Positions 25,794 through 34,752 are shown, numbered from the stretch's first letter. The stretch is 64,000 bases of DNA from Nocardia nova SH22a (GCF_000523235.1 NZ_CP006850.1:1488001-1552000), one strand, 5' to 3'. Numbers and translations are program-made. Notes: generated by a model not told the origin, from the sequence alone.

Positions 25794-26198
25794 TCACGGC
25801 CGGGTCCGGGGCGCGGCGGACAGATGTTCGCCCAACTGCTCGACCAGTTCGCTCATATTGTGGCCGACCAGGCCCGCGTCCGCCTCGGCCGCGGCGACCA
25901 CGGCGATGTGGGCGCCCATCCCGGCCTCGACGATGAACAGGATGCCGCCGTAGAACTCGGTCATCGACTGCCGGACGCCGCTGCGGCCGTCGCCGAATTC
26001 CACCGAGGCGCCGTGCGACAGGCTCTGGATACCGGCCGCGATCGCGGCGAGCTGATCGGCCTTGTCCGCCGAGAGTTCCGGGGTGTGGCAGATCTTGAGG
26101 CCGTCGCTGGACAGCAGCAGCGCGTGCCGGGTGCGCGGGGTGCGGGCCAGCAGCTGGTCCAGCAGCCAATCCAGTTGTGCCGGTACGGAAGTGGTCAT
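25794..26198 (-). CDS. cvnB: Conservon roadblock/LC7 protein CvnB
   Basis: 134 residues with the roadblock/LC7 fold: LDWLLDQLLARTPRTRHALL, LSSDGLKIC, and ADQLAAIAAGIQSLSHGAS. Such proteins act as regulators of the partner GTPase (here CvnD). The start overlaps the cvnA stop by 4 bases, so translation is coupled. Confidence 0.93.
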   Translation of the reverse strand: MTTSVPAQLDWLLDQLLARTPRTRHALLLSSDGLKICHTPELSADKADQLAAIAAGIQSLSHGASVEFGDGRSGVRQSMTEFYGGILFIVEAGMGAHIAVVAAAEADAGLVGHNMSELVEQLGEHLSAAPRTRP

Positions 26199-27628
26199 CG
26201 GTCGTTCTCCAGAACGGTCGGAGGGGCGGGTGATTCCGGCACCGATACCGCGCGCTGGAAGGCGCCCAGGGCCGACGGGCGCGCCGGTGGGTAGGCGGAA
26301 CCCTCGGCGGCCGAGGGGTGCAGGCCATCGGGGTGGACGGCGGCGAAGGTGCTGCCGCGTCGGCGCTTCGGAAGCGGATCGGGCGGTGACAGTGGTTGTG
26401 CCGCTGCGGTATCGGTGGTTTCGGCGACCGTCGTGACGAGTTCGGGTGTGTCGGTCACCGCGGCGACCGGAGGGCCGAAGGGACTTCCGGCGGGCAGCGC
26501 CGCGGTGGCCGGAGCCGGTGCGGCGGGCGGCAGTTCCAGCGATGTGGTCGAACCGGGGGAGCGGTCCAGGCGGGTGGTGAGATCGCGCGGGACCACCACG
26601 ACGACGGCGGTGCCGCCGATCGCCGAGGGACGGTACGACACGGTCAACGAGTGCTTGCGGGCCAGATTGCCGACCACCGCGAGCCCGAGCCGGGTGCCGG
26701 TCAGCGAGGACAGATCGGCCTCGGGACCGCGGCCGACCGGACCGCCGGACACCGCCTGCTCGGCCCGGCGCAGTGCCGAATCGCTCATCACCAGCCCGCT
26801 GTCCTCGATGGTGACGACGACACCGGCCGGTACCTCGGCGGCGTAGACGTGGACCTCGGTGGTCGGCGGGGAGAAGTTGCAGGCGTTGTCGATCAGCTCG
26901 GCCAGCGTGTGCATCACGCCTTCGGCGGCGTGTCCGGCGATCGCGATCTCGGCGATCGCGCGCAGCCGCACGCGCCGATAGCCCGCGACCCGCCCCATCG
27001 CACCGCGCAGAATCGATTCCATGGCAATGGGTTTGGCCCAGCGCCGCCCCGAGCGCGCGCCGCTGAGCACCGCCACGCTGTCGGCGAGGCGCCCGGCCTG
27101 GGCGGTGCGGTGGTCCAGGGTCAGCAGATCGGCCAGGACCGACGGATCGCCGTGGCGGTGTTCCATCTCGCGCAGTTCGGCCAGCATGGAGGTGGTCATC
27201 GCCTGCATGCGCCCGGCGGCGCCGGCGAACGCGGCCATCGCGGCCACCCGGCGGCCCTCACTGCCGGTGGCGTCCCGGCTCGCGGCGGCGACGGCGTCGT
27301 GGGCGGCGGCGAGGCGGGCGTCGCCCGCGGCGATCCGGTCGGCTGCGGCCCGTTCGGCCTGTTCGGTCGCGTCGTGACAGCGAATCAGCTGATCGCGCAG
27401 GTGGGCGGCGAGGCCGGTCGACACCGCGAGGGTGAGTGCGGCGGCTCCGGTGGCGACGGTGAGGAGCACCCGCTCGGTGCCGGGAACCAGTCGCAGAACC
27501 GCGGCGCAGGCGGCGGCGCCGGCGAGGACGCAGATCAGAGCGGGCAGGAGGGCGGCGGGCAGCCGCCGGGGCCGTGCTGACGGGTTGGGGTGTGGATGGG
27601 GCTGCTGCGAAGTCGCTGAACGGTTCAC
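26195..27628 (-). CDS. cvnA: Conservon sensor histidine-kinase-like protein CvnA
   Basis: 477 residues if started at GTG 27628, which has GGAAG upstream; an ATG at 27757 in the same frame would add 43 residues from AT-richer DNA and is the alternative. Two N-terminal membrane helices (LPAALLPALICVLAGAAACA and a second from LLTVATGAAAL) flank a very short loop, then a coiled coil, and an HATPase domain with the N-box ELIDNACNFSPP, IEDSGLVMSD, and GLAVVGNLARKHSL. The ~110-residue tail is Pro/Thr-rich and disordered. In conservons CvnA is the membrane component that recruits CvnB-D. Confidence 0.88.
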   Translation of the reverse strand: MNRSATSQQPHPHPNPSARPRRLPAALLPALICVLAGAAACAAVLRLVPGTERVLLTVATGAAALTLAVSTGLAAHLRDQLIRCHDATEQAERAAADRIAAGDARLAAAHDAVAAASRDATGSEGRRVAAMAAFAGAAGRMQAMTTSMLAELREMEHRHGDPSVLADLLTLDHRTAQAGRLADSVAVLSGARSGRRWAKPIAMESILRGAMGRVAGYRRVRLRAIAEIAIAGHAAEGVMHTLAELIDNACNFSPPTTEVHVYAAEVPAGVVVTIEDSGLVMSDSALRRAEQAVSGGPVGRGPEADLSSLTGTRLGLAVVGNLARKHSLTVSYRPSAIGGTAVVVVVPRDLTTRLDRSPGSTTSLELPPAAPAPATAALPAGSPFGPPVAAVTDTPELVTTVAETTDTAAAQPLSPPDPLPKRRRGSTFAAVHPDGLHPSAAEGSAYPPARPSALGAFQRAVSVPESPAPPTVLENDR

Positions 27629-28096
27629 GGTTTGGGGTACTTCCGGATCCCTGTCCACCGGTGCGGAGACGGCATCGTTGCCGTCAACCTTCCGCTGGGT
27701 ACGGATGTGCTCGAATATGCGGACTGCCAGACGATTTCGAAATTCGGGCATGAGCATAACGCTGTCTCGGTGGCCGCGCTACTCGGAAGTGTGCTGGCCG
27801 ATTCGATGATTCGGAATGCAATATTGCACTCGCTTTTTCGTTTTCCGCATCCCGGCAGCAACCGTCCGGGTTTGCCGAATGTGCTGGTAGGCAAGGGATT
27901 CAGCGAGGTGCCCGGCGTTCTCGTGGTGGTCGACTCGCGCCTATCACGATCCGAAAACGCTGCGACGCAGGATATTTCACGAAATTTAGTGAACAGTGTT
28001 CATTTCACCTCTGAACGGCTCTTTTGTCTTCTGGTCGGGTGTCCGGTGAGCGGGAGTGCGCACCGGCGGTGAACCTGTTTCAGTTACCGTCTCGCC
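27629..28096. other. Divergent intergenic region before cvnA and the SDR gene
   Basis: This 468-bp spacer is less GC-rich than its surroundings. It holds the promoters of the conservon (minus) and the SDR operon (plus), and the TGAAC-AGT-GTTCA palindrome at 27990. Open frames on both strands (for example 27632-28072) lack protein-like composition. No RNA gene was recognised. Confidence 0.5.
27990..28002. promoter_or_regulatory. Palindrome TGAAC-AGT-GTTCA, TetR-type operator candidate
   Basis: A perfect 5-bp inverted repeat with 3-bp spacer in an AT-rich context, about 95 bases before the SDR start. AAC...GTT spacing like this is common for TetR-family repressors of lipid and redox genes in mycolata. 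No TetR gene is in the window, so the regulator would be encoded elsewhere. Confidence 0.45.
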
Positions 28097-28921
28097 ATGG
28101 CCGCAGAACCGAACGAGAACATCGATCCGCACCGCTACGGACCCTGGGCCGTGATCGCGGGCGGTTCGGAAGGCGTCGGCGCCGAATTCGCCGCCCGGCT
28201 CGCCGCGGCCGGTATCGGTATCGTCCTGCTGGCGCGCCGCGAGGGCCCGCTCGCCGGGACCGCCGAGCGGATCCGGGCGGCCGGTGGGCAGGTCCGGACG
28301 CTGGCCGTCGACCTCACCGCGCCGGACGCCGCCGAGCGGGTCGCCGCCGCCACCGCGGACATCGAGGTCGGCCTGCTGATCTACAACGCCGGGGCCAACA
28401 CCCACAGCGCCGAATTCCTGGACGGCGACCCGGCCGCCTTCGCCGCCATGAACGCGCTCAACGTCACCGCCCCGCTGGCACTGGTCCATCATTTCGGGCG
28501 CGGGATGCGCGAGCGCGGTCGCGGCGGCATCGTCCTGGTCGGCTCGCTCACCGGCTACTGCGGTTCGGCCCGCCACACCGTCTACGGCGGATCCAAGGCT
28601 TATCTGCGGATCTTCGCCGAGAGCCTGTGGCTGGAACTGCGCGAGTACGGCGTCGATGTCCTGCATCTCGTCCTGGGCGTCACCCGCACCCCGGCCATGG
28701 CGCGGGTGGGCCTGAACTTCGACATCCCGGGCATGCGGGTCGCCGAACCCGCCGATGTGGCGCGCGAGGGTCTGGCCAATCTGGCCGCCGGTCCGGTGTT
28801 CGTCGCGGGCGGTAATGCGGAGACCGCGGCGCGCAGCAGCGGCCCGGATCGCGCCGCGATCGTGCTCGGCGGACATCGCCGGATGCAGAAGCTGATCGGA
28901 TCGCAGGCGGACCTGCCGTGA
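28097..28921 (+). CDS. Short-chain dehydrogenase/reductase
   Basis: 274 residues. Rossmann motif VIAGGSEGVGAEFAARLA (GGxxGxG type), VDLTAPDAAE acidic turn, YNAGAN (NAG), the catalytic Ser in VLVGSLTGYCG, and the Tyr-Lys pair YGGSKAYL. It should reduce or oxidise a carbonyl/alcohol with NAD(P). It is the first gene of a three-gene operon; its stop overlaps the start of the F420-type oxidoreductase gene by 4 bases. It resembles the SDR at 47655 in size and layout (both begin with ...RYGPWA). Confidence 0.9.
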   Translation: MAAEPNENIDPHRYGPWAVIAGGSEGVGAEFAARLAAAGIGIVLLARREGPLAGTAERIRAAGGQVRTLAVDLTAPDAAERVAAATADIEVGLLIYNAGANTHSAEFLDGDPAAFAAMNALNVTAPLALVHHFGRGMRERGRGGIVLVGSLTGYCGSARHTVYGGSKAYLRIFAESLWLELREYGVDVLHLVLGVTRTPAMARVGLNFDIPGMRVAEPADVAREGLANLAAGPVFVAGGNAETAARSSGPDRAAIVLGGHRRMQKLIGSQADLP

Positions 28922-29784
28922 GCGTGCCGCGGCTGGCCCTGTCCTCACCGATCGTGGTGCGGTTTCCCGGGCAGTGCTCACCCTGGGAGGCGACCGCCGG
29001 AATCGAGGAGCTCGCACTCATCGCCGAAACCGCCGACCGGCTCGGATTCGACCATCTGACCTGCAGTGAACACACGGCGGTGCCGGCCGCGGCGGAGCAG
29101 GTGCGCGGGGCCACCTATTGGGATCCCATCGCCACGCTGTCGTATCTCGCCGCGCGCACGACCCGGATCCGGCTGGCCACCTCCGTGCTGGTGCTGCCGT
29201 ACCACCACCCGCTCGAGATCGCCAAGCGCTACGGAACCCTCGACATGATCAGCGGCGGCCGGGTCGTGCTCGGTGTCGGAGTCGGCTCGCTCGCCGAGGA
29301 ATTCGAGCTGCTGGACGCGCCGTGGGCCGGACGCGGTGACCGCGCCGACGATGCGATCGAGGCGCTGCGCGCATCCTTCGGCGTGCGCGAACCCTCCTAT
29401 GCCGGAACGCATTACACCTTCTCCGGCATGGTCGTCGAACCGCACGGGGTGCAGGCGCGGGTGCCGATCTGGGTCGGCGGGCGCACCCTGCGGTCGCTGC
29501 GGCGCGCCGTGCGCGCGGGCGACGGCTGGATGCCGTTCGGGCTCGGTACGGCGGATCTGAAAAAGATGCTGGCCCAGGTGGATTCGCCGCCGGAGTTCGA
29601 GGTGGTGCTGCCCACCGGCGCGCTCGATCCGCTGGGCACGCCGGATCGGGTCCTGCGGCGGCTGTCGGCGCTGGCCGATGCCGGGGCCACGCTGGCCGGA
29701 TGTACGGTCGTCGCGGAATCGGCCGCCCACTACTGTGAACAGCTCGCCGCGCTGGCGGAGCTGTCGAGCCGATCGGGAGGATGA
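28918..29784 (+). CDS. LLM-class (probably F420-dependent) oxidoreductase
   Basis: 288 residues from a GTG overlapping the SDR stop. Luciferase-like TIM barrel: LALIAETADRLGFDHLTCSE, LSYLAARTTRIRLATSVLVL, YHHPLEIAKRYGTLDMISGG, and VGVGSLAEEFELLDAPWAGR. Members of this actinobacterial subgroup use F420 or FMN to reduce small organic compounds. Coupled to an SDR and a SnoaL-like protein, it probably belongs to a short redox pathway on a lipid or xenobiotic substrate. Confidence 0.9.
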   Translation: MSVPRLALSSPIVVRFPGQCSPWEATAGIEELALIAETADRLGFDHLTCSEHTAVPAAAEQVRGATYWDPIATLSYLAARTTRIRLATSVLVLPYHHPLEIAKRYGTLDMISGGRVVLGVGVGSLAEEFELLDAPWAGRGDRADDAIEALRASFGVREPSYAGTHYTFSGMVVEPHGVQARVPIWVGGRTLRSLRRAVRAGDGWMPFGLGTADLKKMLAQVDSPPEFEVVLPTGALDPLGTPDRVLRRLSALADAGATLAGCTVVAESAAHYCEQLAALAELSSRSGG

Positions 29785-29785
29785 T

Positions 29786-30271
29786 GTGACCGCCGCCGAG
29801 ATCGCCGAGGTGCTGCGGCGTCTGCGCCGGGTCGAGGACGAACTCGCGATCATGCGCCTGATCGCCTCCTACGGCCCGCTGGTCGACGCCGGAGCGGCCG
29901 AGGCCACCGCCGAATTATGGTGCGCCGACGGTGAATACGAGGTCGAGGGCTGGCAGATGCGCGGCCGCGACCAGGTCCGCGCGATGGTGGACTCGCCCTC
30001 GCATCAGGGCCTGATCGCGGGCGGTTCCGCGCACTTCCAGGGCCCGGCCCGTATCGAAGTCGACGGCGACACGGCCCTGGCAGTCTTCGAATCCCTGCTG
30101 GTCCATCGCGAGGAAGACGGTTACCGGGTGCTGCGTGCCAGCGTGCACCGCCTGGAGCTGCGCCGGGAGACCGACGGCTGGCGGGTGGCGCGGCGCACCG
30201 GACGACTGCTGGACGGCGGCCCGCAGGCCCGCGAGCTGCTGGCTACCTTCGCACCGGATCCGCGCGACTGA
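29786..30271 (+). CDS. SnoaL-like (NTF2-fold) protein
   Basis: 161 residues. GTG 29786 follows CGGGAGG and begins 1 base after the upstream stop. NTF2/SnoaL features: EDELAIMRLIASYGPLVDAG, LWCADGEYEVEGWQMRG, SAHFQGPARIEVDGDTALAV, and a late strand pair ending LELRRETDGWRVARR. Such proteins are cyclases, isomerases or hydratases with a cone-shaped pocket; the reaction here is unknown. Its stop codon lies within a strong hairpin. Confidence 0.88.
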   Translation: MTAAEIAEVLRRLRRVEDELAIMRLIASYGPLVDAGAAEATAELWCADGEYEVEGWQMRGRDQVRAMVDSPSHQGLIAGGSAHFQGPARIEVDGDTALAVFESLLVHREEDGYRVLRASVHRLELRRETDGWRVARRTGRLLDGGPQARELLATFAPDPRD

Positions 30272-30299
30272 GCACCGCCGCGGACCGCGGCGGTGCTCA
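30269..30299. terminator. Bidirectional hairpin covering two convergent stop codons
   Basis: A perfect 13-bp stem (TGAGCACCGCCGC / GCGGCGGTGCTCA) with loop GGACC. The left arm begins with the TGA of the SnoaL-like gene and the right arm ends with the reverse TGA of the small minus-strand gene, so the same symmetric element closes both. Confidence 0.75.
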
Positions 30300-30542
30300 G
30301 ACTCGCCTGCCGAACCACCGCCGCTTCGGCCGCCGCCGATAGACGACGGCCGTGATCCGCGGGCCCAGGGACTCGGTCACGTAGAAGCTGTCCCCGCCGA
30401 TTTCGGCGGCACGACGAGCGACCTCGTCGACGGAGCCGTGAATATCTCCCGCACCGAACCGGCTCAATGCCATCTCGACCTCGCCCACCCGGTCGAATCC
30501 GCTGGCAGGAGGGCTGTCGAGTTCACGGGCCCGGGCGATCAC
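30297..30542 (-). CDS. Small protein of unknown function (81 aa)
   Basis: GTG start at 30542, stop at the convergent hairpin. The core (GDIHGSVDEVARRAAEIGGD, FYVTESLGPRITAVVYRRR) has the alpha-beta character of the YdgH/BhsA-like DUF1471 fold, but it lacks a signal peptide, and similarity is too weak to be sure. It lies 31 bases downstream of the oleate hydratase gene on the same strand and may be co-transcribed with it. Confidence 0.55.
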   Translation of the reverse strand: MIARARELDSPPASGFDRVGEVEMALSRFGAGDIHGSVDEVARRAAEIGGDSFYVTESLGPRITAVVYRRRPKRRWFGRRV

Positions 30543-30573
30543 GACTCCACTGTCGCCCGCGACGCGGCGGTCG

Positions 30574-32358
30574 TCAAGAGCGCTGGGCGCCCTCCTCGTC
30601 CGGGATGAGTCCGTACTCGGCGAGGAGCTGGCCGACCTCGGAACTCTCCAATCGGCCGATGATCTTGCGGCGCACGATATCGGGTCCCGGAATGTTCAGC
30701 GCCCCGCCGTCGCGCATATGGCTGACGGCGTTGAGCAGGCTGCGGACGTCGTAGGTGGAGTTGAACACCTCCGGCACACCGCGCTCGATGCCGAGCAGCC
30801 GATAGACCGCCTCCATCCCGGTGCGCACGGAGTACTCGGTGGTGAAGATGCAATCGCGGCTCGTCTCGGCGAACTGTCCGATGAAGGCGAAGTTCACCGC
30901 GCCCTCGGGCACCACATCGGGCCGGTCGCCGGCCTGGCGGGGCATGAAGAACGAGGTCACGTACGGCATCATCACCGGTACGCAGGTGGCGGCCTCGGCG
31001 GCCAGTCGCGGGATGTCGTCGAGCGGAACTCCCAAGTGGTACAACCATTCCTGGGTGATCTCCTCGCCGGTGCACTCCTGCATCGTCTTGGGCACATAGT
31101 CGCCGGGACGGTCGACGAACAGCGAATACACCCACACCACGATCTGATCGGCGGGCTGCTGTTTGAAATGCGGTTGCCGGTTCACCGTCCAGCTCATCAG
31201 CCAGCGCGAGTCCCTGGCGGTGACGATCCCGCCGGTGACGACCTTGCCGCTGAACGGATCCCGCTTGCAGATCTTGCGGATGTATTCGGGAATGCGGCGG
31301 TCCAGGGTGGTGACGGTCGCGGATTCCCATTTCGTCTCGGGGATATGGGATCCGAACACATCCGGCCGGCCGAATGCCGGATCGTTGGCGGCGATCCGGC
31401 GCCACAGCTCCCACGCCGGTGCGGGACTCTCGTCGAGTTTCGCCGCGGTGTGCTGATCGCCCTCGTCGGAGTTCTCCACGAGGGATCCGATCGTGGTGAA
31501 CAGCAGATCGCCGGGACCGAGGTCGACACCGCCCGCGACGCCGTCGGCCACCCAGTGGATTCTGGTGGCCTGCTTGCGATCCGGGGAGATGTCGAAGTCG
31601 ACGTCGGTGACCTCGGTGTCGAAGCGAATCGTCACCCCCTGGTCGAGCAACCACCGGTACAGCGGCAGCACCAGCGACTCGTACTGGTTGTACTTGGTGA
31701 ACTTCAGCGCCGAGAAGTCCGGCAGCCCGCCGATGTGATGGACGAACCGGTGCAGGTACAACTTCATCTCCAGCGCGCTGTGCCACTCCTCGAAGGCGAA
31801 CATGGTGCGCCAGTACAGCCAGAAGTTGCTGTCCAGGAAGTCCTTTCCGAACACCTCGTCGATGCGCTTGTTCTCCATCTCCTCGCGGGTGGCGAGGAAG
31901 ATCTTGGCGATGTCCTTCTGCGCCTTGTCGTTCAGCGCGAACAGGCCGTCGGTGTGCGCGTCCTCGCCGCGGTTGATCGTCGCGCGTTGCAGCGAGTAGT
32001 TCGGATCGTCCTTGTTGAGCCAGTAGAACTCGTCGAGCACACTGGCCCCGGAGATCTCGATCGACGGTATCGAGCGGAACAGATCCCACAGGCATTCGAA
32101 ATGGTTCTCCATCTCGCGCCCGCCCCGGATCACGAAACCCTTGGTGGGCTTCTTGATTCCGTCCAGCGCACCACCGGGCAGCGGCAGCCGTTCCAGGACG
32201 GTGATGCGGTCGCCGGACATCTGCCCGTCGCGGATCAGAAAGGCGGCTCCGGACAGTGAGGCCAGTCCGGCGCCGACGAACCAGGCAGTCTTGTCATCGA
32301 CGCCCTCCGGCTTGCGCGGGCGGGCGAACGCTTCGTAGTTGCCACTGCTGTAGTACAT
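30574..32358 (-). CDS. ohyA: Oleate hydratase
   Basis: 594 residues, matching the family. FAD-dependent hydratase adding water to the cis-9 double bond of unsaturated fatty acids to give 10-hydroxystearate-type products. The FAD-binding motif VGAGLASLSGAAFLI is at about 28-42, ERLPLPGGALDG follows, then the diagnostic RGGREMENHFECLWDLF with catalytic Glu; WSVL-type, LPLYRWLLDQGV and SFFMPRQAGDRP are other family segments. Cytosolic. It precedes a 3-hydroxyacyl-CoA dehydrogenase transcribed in the same direction, consistent with fatty-acid breakdown or detoxification. Confidence 0.95.
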   Translation of the reverse strand: MYYSSGNYEAFARPRKPEGVDDKTAWFVGAGLASLSGAAFLIRDGQMSGDRITVLERLPLPGGALDGIKKPTKGFVIRGGREMENHFECLWDLFRSIPSIEISGASVLDEFYWLNKDDPNYSLQRATINRGEDAHTDGLFALNDKAQKDIAKIFLATREEMENKRIDEVFGKDFLDSNFWLYWRTMFAFEEWHSALEMKLYLHRFVHHIGGLPDFSALKFTKYNQYESLVLPLYRWLLDQGVTIRFDTEVTDVDFDISPDRKQATRIHWVADGVAGGVDLGPGDLLFTTIGSLVENSDEGDQHTAAKLDESPAPAWELWRRIAANDPAFGRPDVFGSHIPETKWESATVTTLDRRIPEYIRKICKRDPFSGKVVTGGIVTARDSRWLMSWTVNRQPHFKQQPADQIVVWVYSLFVDRPGDYVPKTMQECTGEEITQEWLYHLGVPLDDIPRLAAEAATCVPVMMPYVTSFFMPRQAGDRPDVVPEGAVNFAFIGQFAETSRDCIFTTEYSVRTGMEAVYRLLGIERGVPEVFNSTYDVRSLLNAVSHMRDGGALNIPGPDIVRRKIIGRLESSEVGQLLAEYGLIPDEEGAQRS

Positions 32359-32430
32359 GCCGTTCCTCTCCTGCGGTTGTGTGCCTACCCCCGAACTCCG
32401 ATCCGAAATATGGTGTGCGATAACGAATTA

Positions 32431-33285
32431 CTACGAGTAGCGGTAGAAGCCCTCGCCGGTGGCGAGACCGAGCTTGCCCTTGTCGATGTATTCCGACTTC
32501 AGCCACGCGGCCAGCTTCTGCCCGTCCTCGCCGCCGTTGACCAGGATGTTGTAGGGCGTGGTGAGGCCGACGATGTCGAGGATCTGGAACGGCCCGGCGG
32601 GTGCTCCGGTGCCGATGCGCCAGGTCTCGTCGACCGCCTTCGGCTCGGCGTACCCACCGGCGGCCAGCGCCATGGCCGAGTTCAGGAACGGCACCAGCAG
32701 CGAGTTGAGGACGTAACCGGCCTTCTCCTTGTGCAATTCGATCGGCACCATTCCGATGGCGCGGGCGAACTCCACCACCGCCTGGTAGACCTTCGGATCG
32801 GTGTCCGCGGTGCCCATCACCTCGGCGGTGTTGAAATGCCACACCTGATTCGCGAAATGCAGCGCCAGGAAGCGGTCCGGGCGCCCGGTCGAGTCCTCGA
32901 TATCGCTGGGCAGCAGGGTGGAGGAGTTGGTGGCGAAGATGGTGCGCTCGGGCGCGACGGCCGCGAGCTTGCGGTAGGTGTCCTGTTTGATCGACAGCAC
33001 CTCGGGCACCGCCTCGATGATCAGATCGGCGTCTCGGGCCGCCTCGGCCAGATCCGCGGTGAGCGCGATACCGGCCGCGGTGGCCTCGGCCTTACCGTCC
33101 CCGCCGCCCTCGACCTGGTCGCGATAGGTGACCGCCAGCTTGTCGAACCGATCGCGCGCGGCGGCCAGCGCCTCGTCGCTGATGTCGTAGGAGGTGACCT
33201 CGAATCCGTGGAACGCGGTCTGGAACGCGATCTGCGAACCGAGAACACCCGTCCCGAGGACGGTCACCTTGCGAATGCCGGTCAT
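32431..33285 (-). CDS. 3-hydroxyacyl-CoA dehydrogenase
   Basis: 284 residues. NAD-binding VTVLGTGVLGSQIAFQTAF at the N-terminus, then AEAARDADLIIEAVPEVLSI, IFATNSSTLLPSDI, FLALHFANQVWHFNTAEVMG with the catalytic His (usually HFFNP), and the C-terminal GYVLNSLLVPFLNSAMALA. Monofunctional form that oxidises 3-hydroxyacyl-CoA to 3-ketoacyl-CoA. It lies 72 bases upstream of oleate hydratase in the same direction, so the two may share a transcript. Confidence 0.92.
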   Translation of the reverse strand: MTGIRKVTVLGTGVLGSQIAFQTAFHGFEVTSYDISDEALAAARDRFDKLAVTYRDQVEGGGDGKAEATAAGIALTADLAEAARDADLIIEAVPEVLSIKQDTYRKLAAVAPERTIFATNSSTLLPSDIEDSTGRPDRFLALHFANQVWHFNTAEVMGTADTDPKVYQAVVEFARAIGMVPIELHKEKAGYVLNSLLVPFLNSAMALAAGGYAEPKAVDETWRIGTGAPAGPFQILDIVGLTTPYNILVNGGEDGQKLAAWLKSEYIDKGKLGLATGEGFYRYS

Positions 33286-33520
33286 TGTGGCTCCGTTCTG
33301 TGAAATCTGTTGCAGGACAGAAAACTACCCGCTCACCTCGGACGCGGCGGCCGTGCGTCCGGTGCTCGGGCCCCGCGACCGGGATCGCACCGGCAGGCGG
33401 GCCCCGGGCGCCGGGCCGCGAAACGGCCGTGGCCCGTGGTGGGCGTGGGTGGTGCCGATATGGAGCATACTCACGGTTATCGCAGGTGGTACGACGTCGT
33501 GGTGACCGAGGAGGACCGGG

Positions 33521-34507
33521 ATGGGCGTGATGGCGGGATCGGAACGGGAGATCACCCGGGCGGTCGATCTGTGTACCGCGAACGGCAGGCTGAACCCGGA
33601 GGCGGTCGGCTGGACCCGCAAACCGCTGCATCGCGCGAATCTGCGGGGCTGGGGGCGGTGCAAGCGGTGGGAGTACTGGGGCATCGTCACCCCCGAGTAC
33701 ATCATCGGCATCGTGCTGACATCACTGGATTACGCTGGGCTGCAAGGGATCTACCTGCTCGATCGGCGCGACGGCACCGAGGTCGTCAAGGATGTGGTGA
33801 GCCCGCTCGCGCGCGGTGTGCACCTGCCCGATCGCAGCGGCGAGGGCACCGCCTCCGGACATGCCGGCGACGTGGTGATCGAACTGCGGAATGATGTGGG
33901 CGGCACCAGAATTCACGCCACCACGCCGCGTATCGACATCGATCTGCGGGCCCTGTTGCCGGTGGAGCACGAATCGCTGGGCGTCGTGGTGCCGTGGAAC
34001 GACCGCCGGTTCCAGTACACGGTCAAGGACCTCGGCCGTCCGGTGTCGGGCACGCTGACCATAGACGGTGTCGCGCACGTGATCGACGACGGTTTCGCCG
34101 TCCTGGATCACGGCCGGGGCAAATGGCCCTATTCGATCGCCTGGAACTGGGCGGCGGGTTGTGGTCCCGGAATCGGAATCCAGTTGGGCGGCAAGTGGAC
34201 CGACGGCACCGGCGCCACCGAGAACGCGGTGTTCGTCGGCGGCCGCCTGCACAGGATCGGTGACGAACTCGAGTGGGACTACGACCGCCGCGACTGGCTG
34301 CGCCCGTGGCGGATCACCGGCCCGCGGGTCGAGGTCGAGTTCACGCCGTTCCATCTGCGCGAGGCGAAGACCGCGCTGGGCGTGCTGGCCAACGAGACCC
34401 ATCAGTGCTTCGGTCATTTCACCGGCCGAGCCCGCATCGACGACGGCCACTGGGTGGAGTTCGACGGGCTCACGGGGTGGGCCGAGGAGGCCCGCAACCG
34501 CTGGTGA
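33521..34507 (+). CDS. DUF2804 family protein
   Basis: 328 residues; ATG 33521 follows GAGGAGGACC. DUF2804 features: NGRLNPEAVGWTRKPLHRAN near the start, WEYWGIVTPEYIIG, HGRGKWPYSIAWNWAAGCG (a highly conserved segment) and WLRPWRITGPRVEVEFTPFH. These proteins are widespread in actinobacteria and predicted beta-rich and calycin-like; function unknown. It is divergent from the 3-hydroxyacyl-CoA dehydrogenase and precedes the mce operon by 245 bases. Confidence 0.88.
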   Translation: MGVMAGSEREITRAVDLCTANGRLNPEAVGWTRKPLHRANLRGWGRCKRWEYWGIVTPEYIIGIVLTSLDYAGLQGIYLLDRRDGTEVVKDVVSPLARGVHLPDRSGEGTASGHAGDVVIELRNDVGGTRIHATTPRIDIDLRALLPVEHESLGVVVPWNDRRFQYTVKDLGRPVSGTLTIDGVAHVIDDGFAVLDHGRGKWPYSIAWNWAAGCGPGIGIQLGGKWTDGTGATENAVFVGGRLHRIGDELEWDYDRRDWLRPWRITGPRVEVEFTPFHLREAKTALGVLANETHQCFGHFTGRARIDDGHWVEFDGLTGWAEEARNRW

Positions 34508-34752
34508 TCGGGCCCCGGATCTGAAACATCACCTGCGTAGATCTGCTATTGCGTTCTTGTTCTAGGGATGTAGCATTATCGAAACCGAGAATGAGATTTC
34601 CGACACTGCGGTCGAGGCGTAACCGGGCTCCGGGAGGTAGCCGTGCCGAGCCCGGTGCCGGCGGTAATGGCTACGGGAGCGGGGACGTCGATGATCCATG
34701 TCAGGAACGGATCCGCGGATCGATTCACCGACCGGCGGCGGACGGGGCCGAC

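Noticed and set aside
27632..28072. 146-codon plus-strand frame upstream of the SDR gene
   Set aside because: Overlaps the cvnA promoter and the TGAAC palindrome, no start signal, mixed composition.
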